NCBI GenBank assembly: GCA_019925795.1
Contig: CM034312.1
Location: 76,759,528-76,823,527, forward strand
DNA: 64,000 nucleotides
Source: Dendrobium chrysotoxum
Lineage: Eukaryota > Streptophyta > Magnoliopsida > Asparagales > Orchidaceae
Reading direction: 5' to 3'
The position numbers and the translations under genes were made by a program. The notes under the pieces were generated by a model that saw only the letters and a program-made list of their open reading frames with translations, searched no databases and was not told where the DNA came from. The stretch's first letter is position 1; every line of letters begins with the position of its first letter. This document shows, piece after piece, positions 10,394-24,190 of the stretch.

Positions 10394-12031
10394 TCAACTT
10401 AGTGGAGATCTCTGTGGGATGCCTTTCCTTCTGCTCATATTTGCTGTCAGCTCCTCATTTGCCATGCGGCTTACAGGTGCTGAACTGTATGGCCCGCTAC
10501 GCTTCCTGTAAGTGATCTCCGTGCTAAGAAGAATGCTCAAATTTTCCGAATCTGATGAAGCCATAGTCTCATCACCTTCAACAACAGTAGAGTGAGTTGT
10601 CTCATTGATCTCATCATCCCCAGCATAGGCTTCCTGTGGGATGAGGAAGTCAGGCCCCAAGTGCAGTGAATCACATCTTCTTAGATATGTAGAAAGATCA
10701 TTTTCCTGGCTCAACACATACTCTACCTGCCAAATAGCTGAATTAGCTTAGAACTTTGAAAGATCATGAAACCAAGATGAATTTTTTTATGAACTCCTTC
10801 TCATTGTTATGCTATTCTTATCATAACTGTGAAAGATTTTCAAATTATAAGTTTAATGCATTGTGGTAGTTCGAAATATTCATTTAGAATATGTTGTTTA
10901 GGACTGTATCTGCGTTTGCTAGCTGTATCTCTCAGGAATTAGTAAAAGGTGTGAAGTTCTGTGTCCTGGATATTTTCTAGAATTTGGCGATAAATTTTGA
11001 ATGCTTATGAAAAGCCTATCAAACATCTACTTATCCACATATATTTAGCAGTATGTTATCCAACTTAGGCTTCGTTTGGGATGACTTTCTTACTAGAAAG
11101 CTGATTTAACCAGGAAGAAAGCCGTTCTAAATGAAGCCTTAGGCTTAGTTTGGGACAACTTTCTTACTGCTTTCTAAAATAGTTTCTAGTAAAAAAAATT
11201 TTTTTCATGAAATTTTTATACTAAAAAAATTACTTTAGAAAGTTATAAAAAAGCTATCACAAACGAAGTCTTAGATTCAATTCTTACTAACTAAGAATAC
11301 ATCACCAGTCTAAAATGCTGAAGATAAAAGTTCTTTGTTAATCTGTCTTGTAAGACCATCAGTAATTTTTTATGACGTATATTGTTGTCAAGCATAATCA
11401 ACTACTAATGATTCAATTTTAGCTTTTCTCACACTTCAATTATACATGTATATTGATATACCTTACAACCCAAAGAGCAGTGGATATAAGGCTCTTGAAG
11501 GCTCCGATCACAGGATGTGCAGAAATTTCCTGAACCCTTGAACTGTCTACTTTGAGGTCTCTTCTTAAGGAACACCACCTTGGAACCGTTGAGAGTGTAA
11601 GACTGCAAGTCGAGCTTACATTGATAACATCAAAAAACATACCAAGTCATCACAGAATTCCAAAATCAAGCTCAATAATCAATAATCTACCTGAACATTG
11701 GAACAGTCAATGAGCTTCTCAATGTCTTCCAATCTCACAACATCGTGGTAAACATACCTTCTTACCTGCATTAATCTGTGGCTTCTGTGCGCAGCTACGC
11801 AGTGAGGGCATATACTTGTGCAGCAGTCTAAGCAACATATGTTCTTCTCGTTCTTCCTCGCATTCTCATGCACCAAGCAACCATTGAAGAACCTCTGTGT
11901 TTCAAGTGCCTCCAGCCATGATGGTTTCTGAATTGCCTGACACAAAAAATGAAATATTGAGTTTGTTATCTGCTAATAACGAAAAAGAACTAAGCTATTA
12001 GGGGGAAAATCTAACTAAGAGTACTCACCAT
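10394..12031 (-). CDS. PLATZ zinc-binding transcription factor, four coding exons
   Basis: PLATZ proteins are plant-specific DNA-binding proteins that bind A/T-rich sequence in the nucleus and generally repress transcription. Coding exons (minus strand): 12,031-12,029; 11,936-11,691; 11,602-11,462; 10,726-10,394. All introns are GT-AG and in phase, giving 240 residues, a usual length. Zinc ligands seen: C21-x2-H24, CCLDC, CPHC and an AAHRSH histidine pair in exon 2, then C-x2-C-x10-C-x3-C in exon 3 (CTSC...CSLGC). The family box VVFLKKRPQSRQFKGSGNFC is complete. The C-terminal exon is Ser/Glu-rich and variable, as in the family. The first coding exon is just the ATG, followed at once by GTGAGT. 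A MITE pair sits in intron 3. The gene appears intact. The particular PLATZ subgroup cannot be assigned. Confidence 0.93.
11068..11270. mobile_element. Two abutting GGCTTCGTTTGGG MITEs in PLATZ intron 3
   Basis: Two short palindromic copies lie head to tail: 11,068-11,138 (about 71 bp, shortened) and 11,142-11,270. Each has GGCTT.GTTTGGGA-type left ends and GAAGCC/GAAGTC right ends. TTA occurs before the first (11,065-11,067), between them (11,139-11,141) and after the second (11,271-11,273). They lie within the 735-bp intron between the third and fourth PLATZ exons and leave its splice sites untouched. Confidence 0.8.
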
Positions 12032-14299
12032 GATCACATTCAACTTAAAGACTGATTTTGTAGATAATAAGGAAGAAATGAAGATTGTTAGGTTCAGTGT
12101 GTAAAAGTGTATTTATGGAAGCAAAGAGTTCAGTTCGTGGAGCAGAGGGGAAATAAAGAAAGGAGGAAAGAGATGAGAAGAACGTGGAATGCTGTTCTAG
12201 TGTTTCCCATCATTTTTGCTCTTTAACTAAGGGAGAGCACAGGTCCTTTCCTTGGCTTGAGAGCTGCACTCTCGAAACTAATGCAAGGGAGATGGGGCTT
12301 AATCGAGGAGTATTTGATTCTTTTCTCTGTAGCGTTATGTGAAGTGAGGGCAAGATGGTTGGCTTTTCTTGGGCCACATGATCCCTTCATAATCTCTCAT
12401 CAAACTACACTGGCTCTTGGGGCACTGGCTAGTTAAGTTACTTGAATTTGCCGTGTTTTGGGAATAGATCTTTTACATTTTATTGTGGCGCACTTCAGAA
12501 AAATAAATTTTCATTAGCCATGATGTGAATCTATTATACATGGAAGATATCAATATTCGACTACAACTACATTTGAGGCCAAGAGGTAGAGAGATAGAAC
12601 AGAGAGAAGTTTGATTTCAAGGATTCTCTTAAGTGGCCTTAGTTTATAGCATATTTGGTTGGCCTTTTAGATAGAAAGATGGAAGTTAAAATGAGAGAGG
12701 GAATGAGAGATTCAAAAATATGGTGAGAATTTTGGGAGGTACCATATTGTATCATGCATGGATCTATTGTCCTATATAGCTCATGTCCCATAGTACATGA
12801 TTGCATTATGGGTCTTGTGAGAGTTTAGGGAAGAAGTGTTTTGTAATCCCAATGTTGAGTAATTGGGCCAAATTTTGCCCGACAAAGAAAAAGCATAATG
12901 CATATTTAGTCAATGCAAGGGTTAGAAGAGAGGCAATGAGTCCCCTTTCTAGAGGTTCAGGATTATAGCTATTGAAAGTTATAATATATTTGTAGTTATT
13001 TCATTAAAGATGTTTTAAAAATTTATTATAGTTTTTGCTTGCCATAATTTTTCTCTTTATAAAGAGAGGGGGATGTTATCTTATGTGTTTATGAAAAATT
13101 AGAGCTGTAATTCTCTACAATTAATCAAAGAGAAATCTACAGCAACAGTAAAGCCTTAGTCATTAATTGAGTGAACTTGCATTAAATTTTTTATCTTTAT
13201 ACATTGATCTTTTTATGTGCATTTTTTTCTCAGTATGTTTATATACATTTTTCAAGCTTCTTTGATCAGTTAATTAAATGATCATAAATAAGTTTTAATC
13301 GAACCTTGCCATGAATAGCTTGATGAGTGTATTGATTTATTTATAGCCCTAAATGTTTTCATGTGATGCATCAAAATATATCAAAGGAAGCAAGAAATAC
13401 AAATAAGGATAAGGAAGTGACATCATGTGGATCATGCCTAACAAATAGCTCAAATTTTAGAATATTTTAAATATAACTTATATGTGCTATTTTTAAATTT
13501 TTATTTTATATTTAGGGATATTTATATTGGTCATTAACAAGTTTTGGAATGGAGGAACCATTAAAAATAAGTTGCTGAAACTCATTCATTAATAGCCACC
13601 ACCCCATATACTTTCTTAATTTTTCTCTCCTTCATTTCCCTCAAAATGTATTGATCAAAGAGTCTTGTAATGCTTCTAAATATGGGCTAATATGCATTAT
13701 AATATTTTATTAGTGAATGACACATTTGAGTAGAAAAGAGTTCTTCATTTGCTTAATGATTGGTGGCTTCAAGCATTTAATCTGCTTGTTGTGAGTGAGG
13801 TAGTTATCGTCCTATTTCCCTTAAGTTACTTATTACTCTTCATCAAAACTGCTTTAAACTCTCCACATCTCTTCTTCTATTTCATAAGCATACTTTAGGA
13901 CTAACAAACTAGAAACTAGAATCTTATATCCACCCAAATCCTCTCCTTAAAGTTCTCAATAAAACTTGGGAGAGCTGAGATCTAATATTGTTCACTGCAC
14001 CTCTACACTCCATCAAACTCCACCAAATGTAAAATCTTCTCCAAATCATAATTTAATATCTTAATTTAGCCATCTAACATAAATTCCAAAAGTTTACACC
14101 ACCTAAAACTCTTTTATAAAAAAGATCTTTGAAATCAACGCATGCTAGCCCTAGCTAGACTAATCTGGCATTCGTCCCATCATACCTCTCTAAACCCTTC
14201 ACCATCACTTCATAAACTCCAAAACATACCTTCAAACCTTAAACTAAACATCAATAGCTAAATATAGTGACCTAATCCTCCAAAAGGCTACCCAACACC
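12032..14299. other. PLATZ promoter side and AT-rich intergenic DNA
   Basis: The first few hundred bases should hold the 5' UTR and promoter of the minus-strand PLATZ gene; no core element can be placed with confidence. The remainder shows no gene. The part from about 13,850 may be LTR-derived because a PBS-like motif follows at 14,311. Confidence 0.4.
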
Positions 14300-16700
14300 A
14301 TCAAATTCGGTATCAGAGCAAAGCCTAGAACAAACAAATAAGGTCAGAACATTAGGATAGCAAATGGAACTTTCTTTTGTGGAAAACTTACCTCTAAAGC
14401 TTATGAAATTTTCAAAATTTTGAAGTTAGTTAGTCATTTTTATGATAGATTAATTTTATATTAATAGCTAGGACATCTAGTATATTGCTTACAACTCAAT
14501 GTGATATCATAAAAAATCCAACTAATTAGCTCCACCATAAAGCCAAGCAAATGTCCACTGTGTGAACTTATCTTTAATTTTTATCTTAAATGAAAACCCT
14601 TACAAGGGAGTATTCCAATTTACACAATAATTTTTTTCCTTATTCAAACAAAACTTTGCATCACCTATTTTATTTTCTTTGTTAATTATTTATGATGATA
14701 GCTCACTTTATAAAACTTGAAACAACATGCTTTCTTAAGGACTTTAGAGTTATTAGTCCTAGTCATTTTTTTTTCTTGCATTTAAAACTATATGCATAAT
14801 AATATATGTGTATACAACTTAGTCTTTTTAATGCTAAAAAGAATTTTATCAAAACAACCTAAATTATCTAAAGAGAGCTTGGGATGTAAGAGGTCTTTGT
14901 ACCCCCTCATCACTTGGAAGATCTTTTTACTTAAAAGTTTATTAAATTTATATTTTATCTTTAGTCTCTATCATATATAACCCTTTCTCTTTTAACTTTA
15001 TCTTCATATATATATTTTAAAAATTATTTCATGGCACCTAAGTTTGTTTCCTAGGACCAGATTGAGAATTTGACCATACTAGAATTCATGATAATGAAAC
15101 TATGATGAAAGACTCTTTAAATAAAGCATAAAATTAAATACAAAGATACAAAAATTAAAAGAACGTATACAAGGTATAATGAATCATATGCAAAATAATT
15201 AAAATTTTACCCCACCTTTTGTTCAAAACCAAAATGTACCCATAAAAGATGATGATTTCTACTTAAACTTAAGACAAGAATAACCTAATAGGAGACAATA
15301 TAAAATTAAAAATGGAGGTAAAAGAGACAAAAATCATTGGAATGCTAAGGGCTCTAATACTCCCTCTATGCGAGTTAAAGTTAAAGATCCCATCAATGAA
15401 TACATCCATGACTTATAAGCTTTTAGTATGCTTTGTGCATGTAGATGATTTCCTTAACATTCATATGATGGATGACTACAAGAGAGTTGCATTTGCTATA
15501 ATGAAATTGATTAAATAGGACAATATTTACTAAACAAACACTTTATCTAGAAAAAAATTTTAGGAAGAGTTGTCTATACTTATTGAAATGAAAGAGATGT
15601 TAAGAGCCATTCTTTCCTATACATCATGATAAAAAATTGCATAAGTAATTATAAACCTTAAGGAATGGTAATCTTTCTGTGATTGAGTATTTATATACCT
15701 TTGAAGACCTCGTTTATATAATTGACTGTACTCATAATGATTAACAACTATCCAAGAAAATTTACTAATAGGCTTATGACATACATAAAAAAATGAGGTT
15801 AAATTATTTGACCCCTAAACCTTAGATGATTCTTTTTAGCATGCCTTATTATTAGAGCTATTAAAGAAATTTTCTTCCTAGTCTAAATTTATAAATTAAA
15901 CCCCTCTGCTTCATCTCATAGGTAAACTACTAGGTACACTCCATGTACTGGCACAATTCACATAAACAAAACTTCCACTGAAGGAAGTTCTAACATGCTC
16001 AAGAAATAATATATTTTAAGTGTCACAAAAAAAATGTCACATGTTCAATTAATGAAAAATCCAAATCATTTTGTTAGAAACAACTAATGACCCTGTAGAT
16101 GAAGAATTAAAAGAAGTTTTGTAGGACAACATATCCTTTGATGAATAATAAAAAATCATAGATGACCCTCAAATACAAGTGATGAAATGCCTAACTATAG
16201 TTAAGAATGAGATAAAAAAACTAGAGGAGAAAGAATATTTATAGCATGTATATAGTGTGCAATGAAAAAAAGGTGTAAGTTATCATAAATGAGGGAAGTG
16301 TAATAAATATCTCAACCTACGTTATTGCTAGAGCTAACTTAAAAATTGAAACCCATCTAAAACTCTTTTGTGTTAGTTGGGTCAACCATACATCTCTTCA
16401 CATCACCAGTAGATGTCTAATTCCCATAAAAATTGATAATTATGAATACTAAATCTAATGTGATAGCCTACCCTTGAATATTGCTTGCATCTTATTAGGA
16501 AAACCTTAGTTATATGATACAAGTTTTATTCATTATGACAAAGAAAAAAATTATATTATTAAACATAATAATAAGATCATCAAAATATTACACAAAATAT
16601 TACCAATCAAACCTTTAGAGAAAGCACCAATTATAACACCTTATAAGTCAAATTTTGATCTTCAACCAAATCCCATTAATAAGAAAGGTGCCAAACTTCA
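14300..16700 (+). mobile_element. Decayed Ty3/gypsy gag-protease relic
   Basis: A PBS-like GGTATCAGAGC lies at 14,312-14,322. Downstream, with many stops and frame changes, are pieces resembling plant gypsy gag: 'DDYKRVAFAIMKLI' near 15,470 and 'NGNLSVIEYLYTFEDL' near 15,660-15,715. Near 16,360-16,600 are pieces of the protease region (a WVNHT box, then IPIK-like and ILLGKP-like boxes, and a HYDKEKNYIIKHNNK-like box). These match the protein order of gypsy elements by pattern memory only. RT and integrase were not recognised, and no paired LTR could be delimited. Confidence 0.6.
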
Positions 16701-18839
16701 ATTGATTATTATAGGAAACCCTACATATAGGGATAAAATTACCATTTTCTATCCAGTTCCAACACATCTATTTTATTTTCTTCTTTAACCACAACGTTAA
16801 AGACCATAAAATTTGGAACTATGAAAAGGAATTTTTTTGATATGACATCCCTATACTTATTACACTCAAAGAAATTAACACATAATCCTAATGTGACTCA
16901 AATATCTATCAAACCCCACATGCACAGTGATCAGAATACTTGTTGACCCAAATAGGATCTGATAATAATTTTAAATATGATTGGCTTATTTGATGTTTAT
17001 AAATTTTAAAAAGAGACTTAGAAATTAACTTTTGAATAAAAATTTGATCATGATAGATTTTCCCTTGACAATGTTGAGATGCTGGTGTGGGGAGCATTGC
17101 GGTGCTAAGCCTTCTGTATAACAGAAGAAAAATTGAAATCCTTAGGGATGCTACAGTGGTGCCTTCTCTATTTAGTGAGCGTGCTTGAGAGTGTTGTGGC
17201 TCTGAGGTCTCAGACTAGAAGTTTCTAAAGAATGAGAATCCTTGGTAGCTCAGTGGCGTTGGGTGATGTAGTGCTACAACATTGTCCACTTTCATAGTTT
17301 TTATATAAATATATAAACCCACCTCCCCATCCCCGTACCTCATTCCATTAGGATGGTAGAGAAGAGAAGATGATCAAAGAGAAGAGTTGGAGAAGAGGAG
17401 AGGAGAAAGAAGAGAGAGGAAGAGGAGTTCAAGGTCGTAGAGCTAGTTCCATCTATCGAGCTAGTCAAAAAAGTGTTCATCTCTAAGTAGGTAACTGTTA
17501 CCCTATATATGTTTTTAATGATTTTGGATTTTGTAGGATTTTTGGGTTTTAAATTAATCCAAATAAGTAAAAAATGTGATATATTGAATTATAATAAACT
17601 TCACCATGTACCTTTTAGTATGTTGCAAATTTAATCATTCTTCATATTTTCATATGATCACGTTGACACATTTCACCAAATATTTTTGTAGTTAATACAT
17701 ACTCCTTGAGAAAAAATAAGATAAATATGTATACAAAATTGATATATGACTATTATATTAAGATATTACAGAATGATTTGTATGCATATAAGATTGGCAT
17801 GGCATGCATAGATAATGATATGACATAAATAATATGGCACACAACATTAACATGATATGAATTAATTGGCTACATCATATATATATATAAATTTACTAAT
17901 ATAATAAACATATATGAAAATGAGCATACTGCTTTGATTATTGAATATTGTTATTATAATTTAGATAATATTGTCTATGCTAAAGAAATATAATATACAT
18001 GCATATCTATTGTGAAATGTGTGCATGTAAGAAAGATTGGCTACTGAATGAGATTGGATGAGACTAATTTAGGTTGGCATAGAAATGACATAATACCTTA
18101 TATAGGAGGATAGTTCGATGACTTTCCTTAAAATTAACATGATATGATGGTAGATATAAAGGGATATGATATGATTGATGGGGAGTGACTACTCCTACGT
18201 GATGCCACTTAACTATGATTGAGATTGATATGATATGATATGATTGATAATGTATAGTAGGTGATACTGTATAGCCATATAACTTATGTGATATGATTAG
18301 CCAAAATCATTACTTGCCATTGACACATAGAGATTACCGATGCATATACATGATACTACTTTTGATAAGATATACACTAATATGATCTATACTAATATAA
18401 TAATATAAAGAACACTCCTTATTATGATACATGATTTATGCATTCATTCTGTTTTGCATATGATTGATACACATGCATGATGATTTTATATGATACATGA
18501 CACTTGTATATATGATAATTATATGATGCCCATAATGACACATTGTCATTCTAATATCTATATTCTGAATATTATAGTTATAGATATTAAATATTATCAT
18601 ATGATTTTGATCTACTATGTACACTAATGATTACAATATGATGATTTATAGCATTGATAAATACATGATGATGATGTCCCAATTATGATATGAAGCATAA
18701 TATTGATACGCATAAATATTGTATGCTGATACATCTAAATATGATAATATGATGCATATCATTTATATATATAATAATAACATACTTGAATATGATAGTA
18801 TCCATAGCAATAATATACATGAACAAAAATTTTATAGGA
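16701..18839. other. AT-rich DNA with GATATGATATGAT-type simple sequence
   Basis: From about 17,340 to 17,430 the sequence is purine-rich (GA-rich). From about 17,800 to 18,830 it is dominated by ATGATATGAT-like words in loose tandem, a decayed simple-sequence tract. No protein is supported. TGTTGACC at 16,941 resembles the distal end of family R, so part of this stretch may belong to copy A, but its flanks do not match. Confidence 0.4.
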
Positions 18840-21120
18840 TCTGTAACACTAATATGAGCAGACAGAAGGCATCTACAGGCTTTCAAGTAGAACGTTGCGT
18901 ACATTCAAATAATAGTTTTCTGCATAACTGATTAATGCTAAATATTTTAAAATGTCCCCATGCATGCACTGCAACACGTAGAATTCATTATGCAAGCACA
19001 TCATACGTTGCACAACAATACAAAATTATCATACAAGTGTATATGGGCATTATATATATTTGTATCATACACCATACGCTATAATCATGCACTAAGCTAC
19101 CACATCACACATCAATACATCATACATGTACATGCTGCAAAGTATAAAGCACATCCCGCATACGCATATTACAAATACAAAGGCATCATGTAAGCACTGA
19201 ATCACATACAAATGTGCTATGGAAGTATTGTATCATTATGCAAATATGATGTGCATACGAATCGTCAACTACTGCATAAAGGTAACATACAACATGTCAA
19301 ATATCAAACAATATACAAAATGTATGCATTATCATACGCATATACATGCGATATGTAACATACATAATGAAAATGTTTCATTCAAAAATGTAAAATGCAT
19401 CATGCTTTGATTGCATGTCACCTTAACATAGTCATACTATGCACACACATGTTGCAAAACATAAACACATCATGTATGCATATTATCCAATATGCAAAAC
19501 ACATCTCGTAGCGGTACCAAGCTAAGTCGGCATGCGAATGCATCATGCATTGCATGCAAACACTAAATTATCATGCAAATGTATCATGCCTAACAATAGG
19601 CAACACAAAAATGTCTTATGCATGGAGGTCATGCAAGTACATTATGTGTTATGCTGATACATTAAGCCATTATGTTGTATATCAGTATGTCATGCAAGCA
19701 TGATTAAATAATGCGCAAAATGTAAAATGTCAGCATACACATATATGCGATTAAATACTTGTTTGGGCCTTGACGAGCGTGATGAGTTCACACACATGAC
19801 GTTTGAGGATGTTGTGCGGGTCAAGAAATGAACCTAAGTTCAAGCTTGATCCTCCTATGTGAATAGGTAGGAGTTGAAATGGCTCGAACTATCAAACAAA
19901 TACATGGTCGCGGCATCGATTGAGATATTTATTTTATATATTCATATTAGGCCTTTATGGCCCCTAACAAAGAAAATTCATTGATAAAGGCATAAAATCG
20001 ATAATGAACTCAATCTTCTGTCGGCAAGTAGACAAAATTGATAATGTTCAATCAAAATATGAAATTGCTCATGAAAACACCAATGATGTCTGTGTTAATA
20101 GAAAATCTCAACCGGAGAGGACCTCCAAATATTTTGAAAATGACTCCAAATTCCCATAAAATACACTTAATAATATAAATATTTAAAATCAAAATTCAAT
20201 CATATAAATACTTAAAATAAAACTCATCCACCCTCCGCAATAGTTTATCAAGGTGAACAAACTCGAAACCACTTCAACTCATTAAGAGTTAATGTCTAGT
20301 CGAGAATATCAATTGGATTCATTCTCAAATAGTCTCTTGCCAGTAAGGATGTGACACGTGTCCTCTAACAGATGGTTTCACCACTAAATGGCACCACAGG
20401 TAAATGGTTATGACCGGGACCCTCTGATCTAGGTGGTTTTGCCACCAAATGCATGGCACCACTAAATTACGATCATGGTTAGAGCCCACATGTTCTCCAA
20501 TAGCTTCAAATCCTTGAGATATGAATCAATAGAATATAATAGATAGGACACAAAGCAATCTCTTAGCTAAGTTGGATTCAAATATGTCCCCTTAGGAAAA
20601 TAATCACCCCAAATCTACAAGGTACCCTTGGATGAAGCAACCCATGGATGACAATAAGGATCCTTCGGTCAGGTTGGATTGAATACCTCCTCTGACTAAG
20701 TACACCAGGGACCACGAAGGCTCAGGACATTGAAACCATTTGATCTTGATCGGGCTCATCATCATCCCCCCACCATCTGCTTTAAGTGCAAGACGATCTA
20801 ATTCACATTTATAAATACCAAAACCATGCTGCTACTATACATCGGATACTACATATCTGTTTGACGACTAGCCTTAATCAAAAAATCTCTCTTGTTACTG
20901 AGAGGGGTAATTAATTATAGGGGCTTGCGCCTATATGAAATTGAACTCATATCATAAAATCCTTGCAAAATGAGGGTGAAATTCCTGGATAGTGTCTAAT
21001 TCAAAACCCAATATGCCTTCTAAAAATTTGTCTCAGAACTTAAATGTTAAAACTCTCCTCGATGACCCGAAGAAAAGTGAGTCCACGAAGAGGCCGGGGC
21101 ACGAATTTTTGGAACCCACA
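18840..21120 (-). repeat. Family R, copy A (minus orientation, distal end unresolved)
   Basis: Read on the minus strand, this copy begins TGTGGGTTCC at 21,120. It shares with copies B, C and D a run of landmarks: GGGGCTTGCGCCTATA-like (near 20,930), the CACCAAATGGCACC-like boxes (about 20,380-20,460), the TTCATATTAGGCCTTTATGG block (about 19,945), and GACGAGCGTG (near 19,775). Beyond that it passes into CATGCA-rich sequence (18,940-19,740) like that after copy B, and then 'gcagacagaaggcatct' near 18,858, matching the AGATGCCTTCTGTC-type box of C and D. It is the most diverged copy and is non-coding. TAAGC follows the terminus but its partner was not found. Confidence 0.75.
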
Positions 21121-23559
21121 TAAGCTTAGAGAAGGTTTTCTTCCTCCCCAACTATTAAATTTGAGGGATCAAATTTGGGTATAATACCTAAGCCCTATCC
21201 CAAACACTAGATGTTTAATGTGCATAGCTATTGAAGCTGTAGTGACCCAATCAAACACCACCTTAGGGAATCCTCACTTTGGTGGTTAAAGGGAGATATT
21301 CCAATTGGATTGGCTCTGGTTAGCTAACCCAAATAACATACCCCATGGTTTAAGCACTTGCGAGATAAGGGTGATGAAATCATAGTTGTCTAATATATCT
21401 TAAATAGGATCCAACAAGGTATTGAATCCTAAGCAAAAGGGACTTTCTTTTGATTTTTGTTGTGAGCTTATTTCTTTATCAAATGAAATTCTATTTTAAT
21501 TAAAGAAGTGCTTGGTCATAGACATTTTAGCAAATTAATTTTCATGCAATTATTATATTTTAAAAATGTTTAAAAACTCTATTTTAAAATTTATCAAATA
21601 CTCAAGGACTTTCTAAAATAATGAGACTTTTTAAGTAAGCTAAGAACATCAAATTGAACACCCAATAGTTTTGGTAGGGAATTGTGTTCATTGTCTTTCT
21701 AGTTTGAGATTTTTATTGCAATTTTATTGTTGAAAATTCATTTCATATGCATGTTGATTATATCTAGCCTTAGGAAAATTATGGAATGATGTTTGCATTC
21801 TCTGAAATCTTTTCAAATTTTCTTGGAGTTGTTGGAGTTTATTTTTATACTTGGTAATTGAAATACTAAGAATTTTCATTACAAAATATTGTAAGACACC
21901 CCAAATAATTATGATGACATTTTTGGACTATTTATTGAATTGAGCTTATTTTTTAAAAAATTATTTAAGAAATTTCCATTTCTATTTGAAGTGATTTTGG
22001 ATTCACTTAGGAAAAATAGGGTAAAAAATTACCATTCTACCCCGAGGACATGCATATAGTTGTGCACTATTTACCATAGGCATTTGACACCAATTTAAAC
22101 TTAAACTAATTATTCTTAAATAATTTGAGATATTTTTTTTCATAATTAATATATTTAATATTTTATTATTAATTATAGAAAATATCTCAAATAGCCTATT
22201 TTCCTAATTTTTAAAAATAGAATAAGAAAATCAATTTCATTGCATGATTTTTAATCTTAAAAATCATATTAATTAATTTGAGACACCTATAAAATTATTC
22301 GGATTTTTAAAATTTTATTAGTTTATTTTCATAATTAATATGATTTTTAAATTATTAATGGAAAATACTAAAAAATTCTTAAAAAATAGAAATATTTGAG
22401 ATTTGTTCTATTAAGTGCGTGAGTAGGTGTTTAATATTTCATATGACTTAGACTCATATATATTAAATTCCAAAAAAAAAATCCAATTTTTAATAATAAT
22501 AAAAAAACACATTTTCTTTAATTTGATTATTCAAGGCTTGAGTTAATTATCTTAAAATTATCGGACAATAATATACATTCCCAAGGGTTTTGGGATTTTC
22601 ATAATTTAGTTGGTTAATTATTAAAAATAGCAAATAATTCTTTACTAAAATATTTGTAAATGTGTTTTGATATAATTAGGAATATTTGGTATATTGGCTA
22701 GCCTAATTTAATCATGTGCTGACTAAATAACCAAATTTTTTTAATTAATCCTTAATTTCTCTAATAATTCACTTAGTTTAGAAATTCAGGATTTAACCTT
22801 TGACATTGACCCTCACATACTCTTGAAGCTGACTTAAAATTTTCCAAATTTTAAAATATCAAGCATTTGATTTTAAAGTATTTTGATTATTTTTGAAATT
22901 TTAATTTCTTTATTTGTAAATTTCATATAAATTCATAAAATTAATTTGATAAATCCAAAATAATCAAGATCAGAGTTCATTTGATTTGGTTCAACCTGTT
23001 CTTAGAAAAATCTAGTTTAAAATAGTATGTACACACATGTGAGGTGTCTTGGTTAACCCATGGTGACCTTAGGTTAACTTGAGTTGATTAGCTCTTTAAC
23101 ATCATATGTATATTGTTCTTATATATTTTACACTTTACACATGTATTAAATATCACTCTAGGTCAATGAGTCATTTAATTGCATCTAACGTTTTCGTACT
23201 TGATTTATTTTAATTTTTGCCCAATGACCTTTAATTGGGCTTGAATGATATGAATTAAGCTTAACATTGCACATCTGAGCACATTAGTTGATATATTATG
23301 GTTAATATACTAGTTAGTACTTTATCATATTTTTAGGATAGCTTACACATCATTATAGGATAACCTATATTAGCCCCTGTTAGAGTTATCTGACATTGAA
23401 TGCTTATACCCTTAAGAAACATCTAGTGGTCTATATCAATAATGATGCATCACTAGCATACACAAGCACTTTGGTTACATCTTGACTCAACTCCTTGATA
23501 GTCTATCAATGATTTTTTAGTTAGTCTTATTTTAAACTTACCATGCTTGCTCTTCTAGC
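21121..23559. other. AT-rich intergenic, nothing recognised
   Basis: Strongly A/T-rich, with many poly-T and TTTTAAAA words. No frame, hairpin family or terminal repeat could be supported. Confidence 0.4.
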
Positions 23560-24190
23560 TTGATCTCTTCCCAACATGGTCATACTATTTTGTGTGTGCC
23601 TAGTCATTCTCTTTTGGGTAGGAACTATCCTAATTTCGTCATACTCTTTTGAACAAATCTCTCATTAGTATGATCAAAATCTTTTAGATGCATTACTCTA
23701 AATTTAGTCATAGTTTTTTTATTAGACCACTCTTAATTTGGCCATGCTTTTTTGGTCAAGTCTGCTTACCCCTAACTTATGCATGCTTTCTTAGCTAAGT
23801 TATTCTCCAGCGTGGCCATACTATTTTGGTCAAATCTCTCCTTAGTATGATCTTGCTCTTTTGTTTACATTACTCTTCATTTAGTCATGATCTTTTGACT
23901 AAGTCCACTCTTAATTTATTTATGCTCTTTTGGCCAAGTCTTGCCTTAGTTTATTCATGCCCTTTTGGTTAGGCTTACCCTTAACTTAGCCATGCTCCTT
24001 TAGCTAATTTATTCCCTAGTATAGTCATGCTCTTTTAGCCATACTTTTTTGGACTTAGTGCCCTTCCATTAGGCATAGGAAAGACTTAGTCATACCTTTT
24101 TGATTAGGTTTTATCATGACTTGGCCAGACTCTTTTATCTGAGCCATTCTATTATTTAGTCATACACTTTTCGCTGATTTAGTTATATAT
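23560..24190. repeat. Decayed minisatellite, about 45-60 bp period
   Basis: The phrase 'tagtcatgctcttttggctaagtc' and its variants recur more than ten times across this interval (for example near 23,745, 23,795, 23,850, 23,890, 23,930, 23,970 and 24,025). Spacing is roughly 45-60 bp and is irregular. There is no coding potential. It looks like an old tandem array with much substitution. Confidence 0.7.

Noticed and set aside
18436..19410. Series of short frames rich in His, Ile, Tyr and Met
   Set aside because: They are translations of ATGATA and CATGCA simple sequence.
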